In this document: positions 6,535 to 7,149 of the stretch, one piece after another
Layout: every line of letters begins with the position of its first letter
Position numbering within the stretch: the stretch's first letter is position 1
Assembly: GCA_902772085.1 (NCBI GenBank)
Contig: CACXZL010000127.1
Location: 1 to 7,149 of the forward strand
Reading direction: 5' to 3'
DNA from: an uncultured Coriobacteriaceae bacterium
GTDB taxonomy: Bacteria > Actinomycetota > Coriobacteriia > Coriobacteriales > Atopobiaceae
Length of the DNA stretch: 7,149 nt
Notes under the pieces: model-generated
Databases searched by the model: none
What the model was told of the DNA's origin: nothing
Seen by the model: the letters and a program-made list of their open reading frames with translations, nothing else
Program-made: the position numbers and the translations under genes

Positions 6535-6609
6535 TGGTGGGCGATGCTGGATTCGAACCAGCGACCCCATCCGTGTGAAGGATGTGCTCTACCCCTGAGC
6601 CAATCGCCC
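6535..6609 (-). tRNA. tRNA-Val (anticodon CAC)
   Basis: The 75-base gene folds as a standard cloverleaf. The acceptor stem is GGGCGAT with ATCGCCC. The D arm is GCTC with GAGC. The anticodon stem CATCC/GGATG holds loop TTCACAC, giving anticodon CAC, which reads the valine codon GTG. The T arm is GCTGG/CCAGC with loop TTCGAAT. The discriminator is A and the 3' CCA is encoded. It is transcribed opposite to the operon, has its own promoter and terminator, and stands alone with no second tRNA nearby. tRNA genes are frequent integration sites, but I see no integrase or duplicated tRNA 3' end in the window. Confidence 0.96.
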
Positions 6610-6623
6610 TTGCAACGAAATTC

Positions 6624-6671
6624 ATATTAGCAGACCAAATGACGCAGTGCAAGAACTTTTTTCTTCTTTTT
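6624..6671 (-). promoter_or_regulatory. Promoter of tRNA-Val with an UP-like A-tract
   Basis: Read on the minus strand, TTGCAC (6652-6647) and TAATAT (6629-6624) are spaced by exactly 17 bases and lie upstream of the tRNA 5' end at 6609, predicting a leader of about 8 bases. An A-rich stretch (6671-6657) directly upstream of the -35 resembles an UP element, as expected for a strong stable-RNA promoter. Confidence 0.8.
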
Positions 6672-6768
6672 GATGGGTCGGTTGCTACAACGCTTGGCTC
6701 GTGCGATGCAAGTTGGGCACCAGCCGCAGCCTCTGTTTGGCGCGGCCATCTTACCACGCATCGATTTC

Positions 6769-6786
6769 GTTTGACATGTATCAAAC
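6769..6786. repeat. Short inverted repeat upstream of the sensor gene
   Basis: GTTTGA (6769-6774) and TCAAAC (6781-6786) are perfect 6-base arms separated by CATGTA. The repeat lies 62 bases before the start at 6848 and 30 bases before a TATAAT box. It may be an operator. It shares the half-site TTTGACA with the inverted repeat at 1448-1476, though such a 7-mer partly matches a -35 box and could recur by chance. Confidence 0.4.
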
Positions 6787-6815
6787 AACTGGCTGATTGA
6801 CTGTTAGTATTTATT

Positions 6816-6821
6816 TATAAT
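6816..6821 (+). promoter_or_regulatory. Candidate -10 box for the sensor gene
   Basis: A consensus TATAAT lies 26 bases before the start at 6848. The nearest -35-like sequence, TTGACT (6797-6802), is only 13 bases away, which is too short for ordinary sigma-70 use. The sequence at correct spacing (CTGATT) is poor, so the promoter may be activator-dependent. Confidence 0.45.
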
Positions 6822-6847
6822 CCACCGCACGATAGGGAGGGCTGCCC

Positions 6848-7149
6848 ATGGATAAGAAGATGAGAGCGAACATTGCGTCCCGTGTCGTATTGAGCCTCTT
6901 AGCCGTGCTTTCCGTCGTATTGATACTCGTGGGTGTGAGCCGTCTCTATGGCCTGTACAAGAACTTGGCCGACAACGACGAGTCCATGGCGCGCGCGTCG
7001 CTGCGGGACAAGAAGCAGCACTCCGTGCTCTTCCTGTCGTCATACAGCCAGTCGCACTTCTCCGTGCCCCTGCAGTGGGACGGCGTCAGCAAGGCGTTCG
7101 AGGGCACGGAAGTCCTGCTCGACACTGAGTACATGGACATGAAGAACAA
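6848..7149 (+). CDS. Membrane-anchored sensor protein, N-terminal part; runs off right edge
   Basis: At least 100 residues are visible and the frame is open at the edge. GGGAGG (6835-6840) precedes the ATG by 7 bases. After a basic start (MDKKMRAN), a single hydrophobic segment at about 12-33 acts as a signal anchor. Residues from about 57 (HSVLFLSSYSQSHFSVPLQ) begin an extracytoplasmic domain like the ABC-substrate-binding-type sensor domain found at the front of many histidine kinases and diguanylate cyclases, with a typical EYMDMK stretch near the end of the visible part. By that family pattern the missing remainder would include a second transmembrane helix and a signalling output, but neither is in the window. 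A lipoprotein-free binding protein is less likely because there is no lipobox or obvious cleavage site. Confidence 0.8.
   Translation, partial: MDKKMRANIASRVVLSLLAVLSVVLILVGVSRLYGLYKNLADNDESMARASLRDKKQHSVLFLSSYSQSHFSVPLQWDGVSKAFEGTEVLLDTEYMDMKN

Noticed and set aside
6535..6609. tRNA as an integration site of a mobile element
   Set aside because: No integrase, no repeated tRNA 3' end and no transposase are visible within the window.
1..7149. CRISPR array, insertion sequence or toxin-antitoxin pair
   Set aside because: No regularly spaced direct repeats, no terminal inverted repeats with a transposase, and no paired small genes with start signals were found.

Overview
The window looks like chromosomal DNA from a high-GC Gram-positive bacterium. 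Codon third positions are GC-rich, intergenic spacers are AT-rich, and ribosome binding sites are of the GGAGG type. The proteins (a SupH-like sugar phosphatase, an SGNH-GNAT fusion, a dGTPase-like HD protein, and a sensor with an ABC-substrate-binding-like outer domain) suggest a gut or oral member of the Coriobacteriia. That placement is inferred from protein style only and was not tested by any search.

Layout. (1) Positions 1 to about 1300 carry the 5' part of a minus-strand gene that runs off the left edge. It encodes an unrecognised membrane protein with two predicted transmembrane segments. Its start is problematic, because the best ribosome binding site and ATG lie in a different frame. 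(2) Positions about 1301-1511 form a divergent intergenic region with a strong inverted repeat. (3) Positions 1512-6245 hold four tightly packed plus-strand genes, almost certainly one operon. In order they encode a GH78 rhamnosidase-like protein that lacks the catalytic barrel, an intact HAD-IIB sugar phosphatase of the YbiV/SupH type, an SGNH-GNAT two-domain protein with altered catalytic motifs in both domains, and a complete HD-domain dGTPase-like protein. (4) Positions 6246-6489 carry no convincing gene but hold several hairpins. (5) A minus-strand tRNA-Val(CAC) at 6535-6609 has a clear promoter and a clear intrinsic terminator. (6) From 6848 to the right edge is the start of a membrane-anchored sensor protein with its own leader.

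How the genes fit together. The operon has a carbohydrate flavour (rhamnosidase fold, sugar-phosphate phosphatase, carbohydrate-esterase-like domain) and ends in a nucleotide-metabolism gene. The notable point is that two of its four products keep recognisable folds but appear to have lost catalytic residues or a whole catalytic domain, while their reading frames are intact and tightly coupled to genes that look active. They could be retained pseudoenzymes (binding, regulatory or scaffold roles) or genes decaying without frame loss. The sequence alone cannot decide between these.
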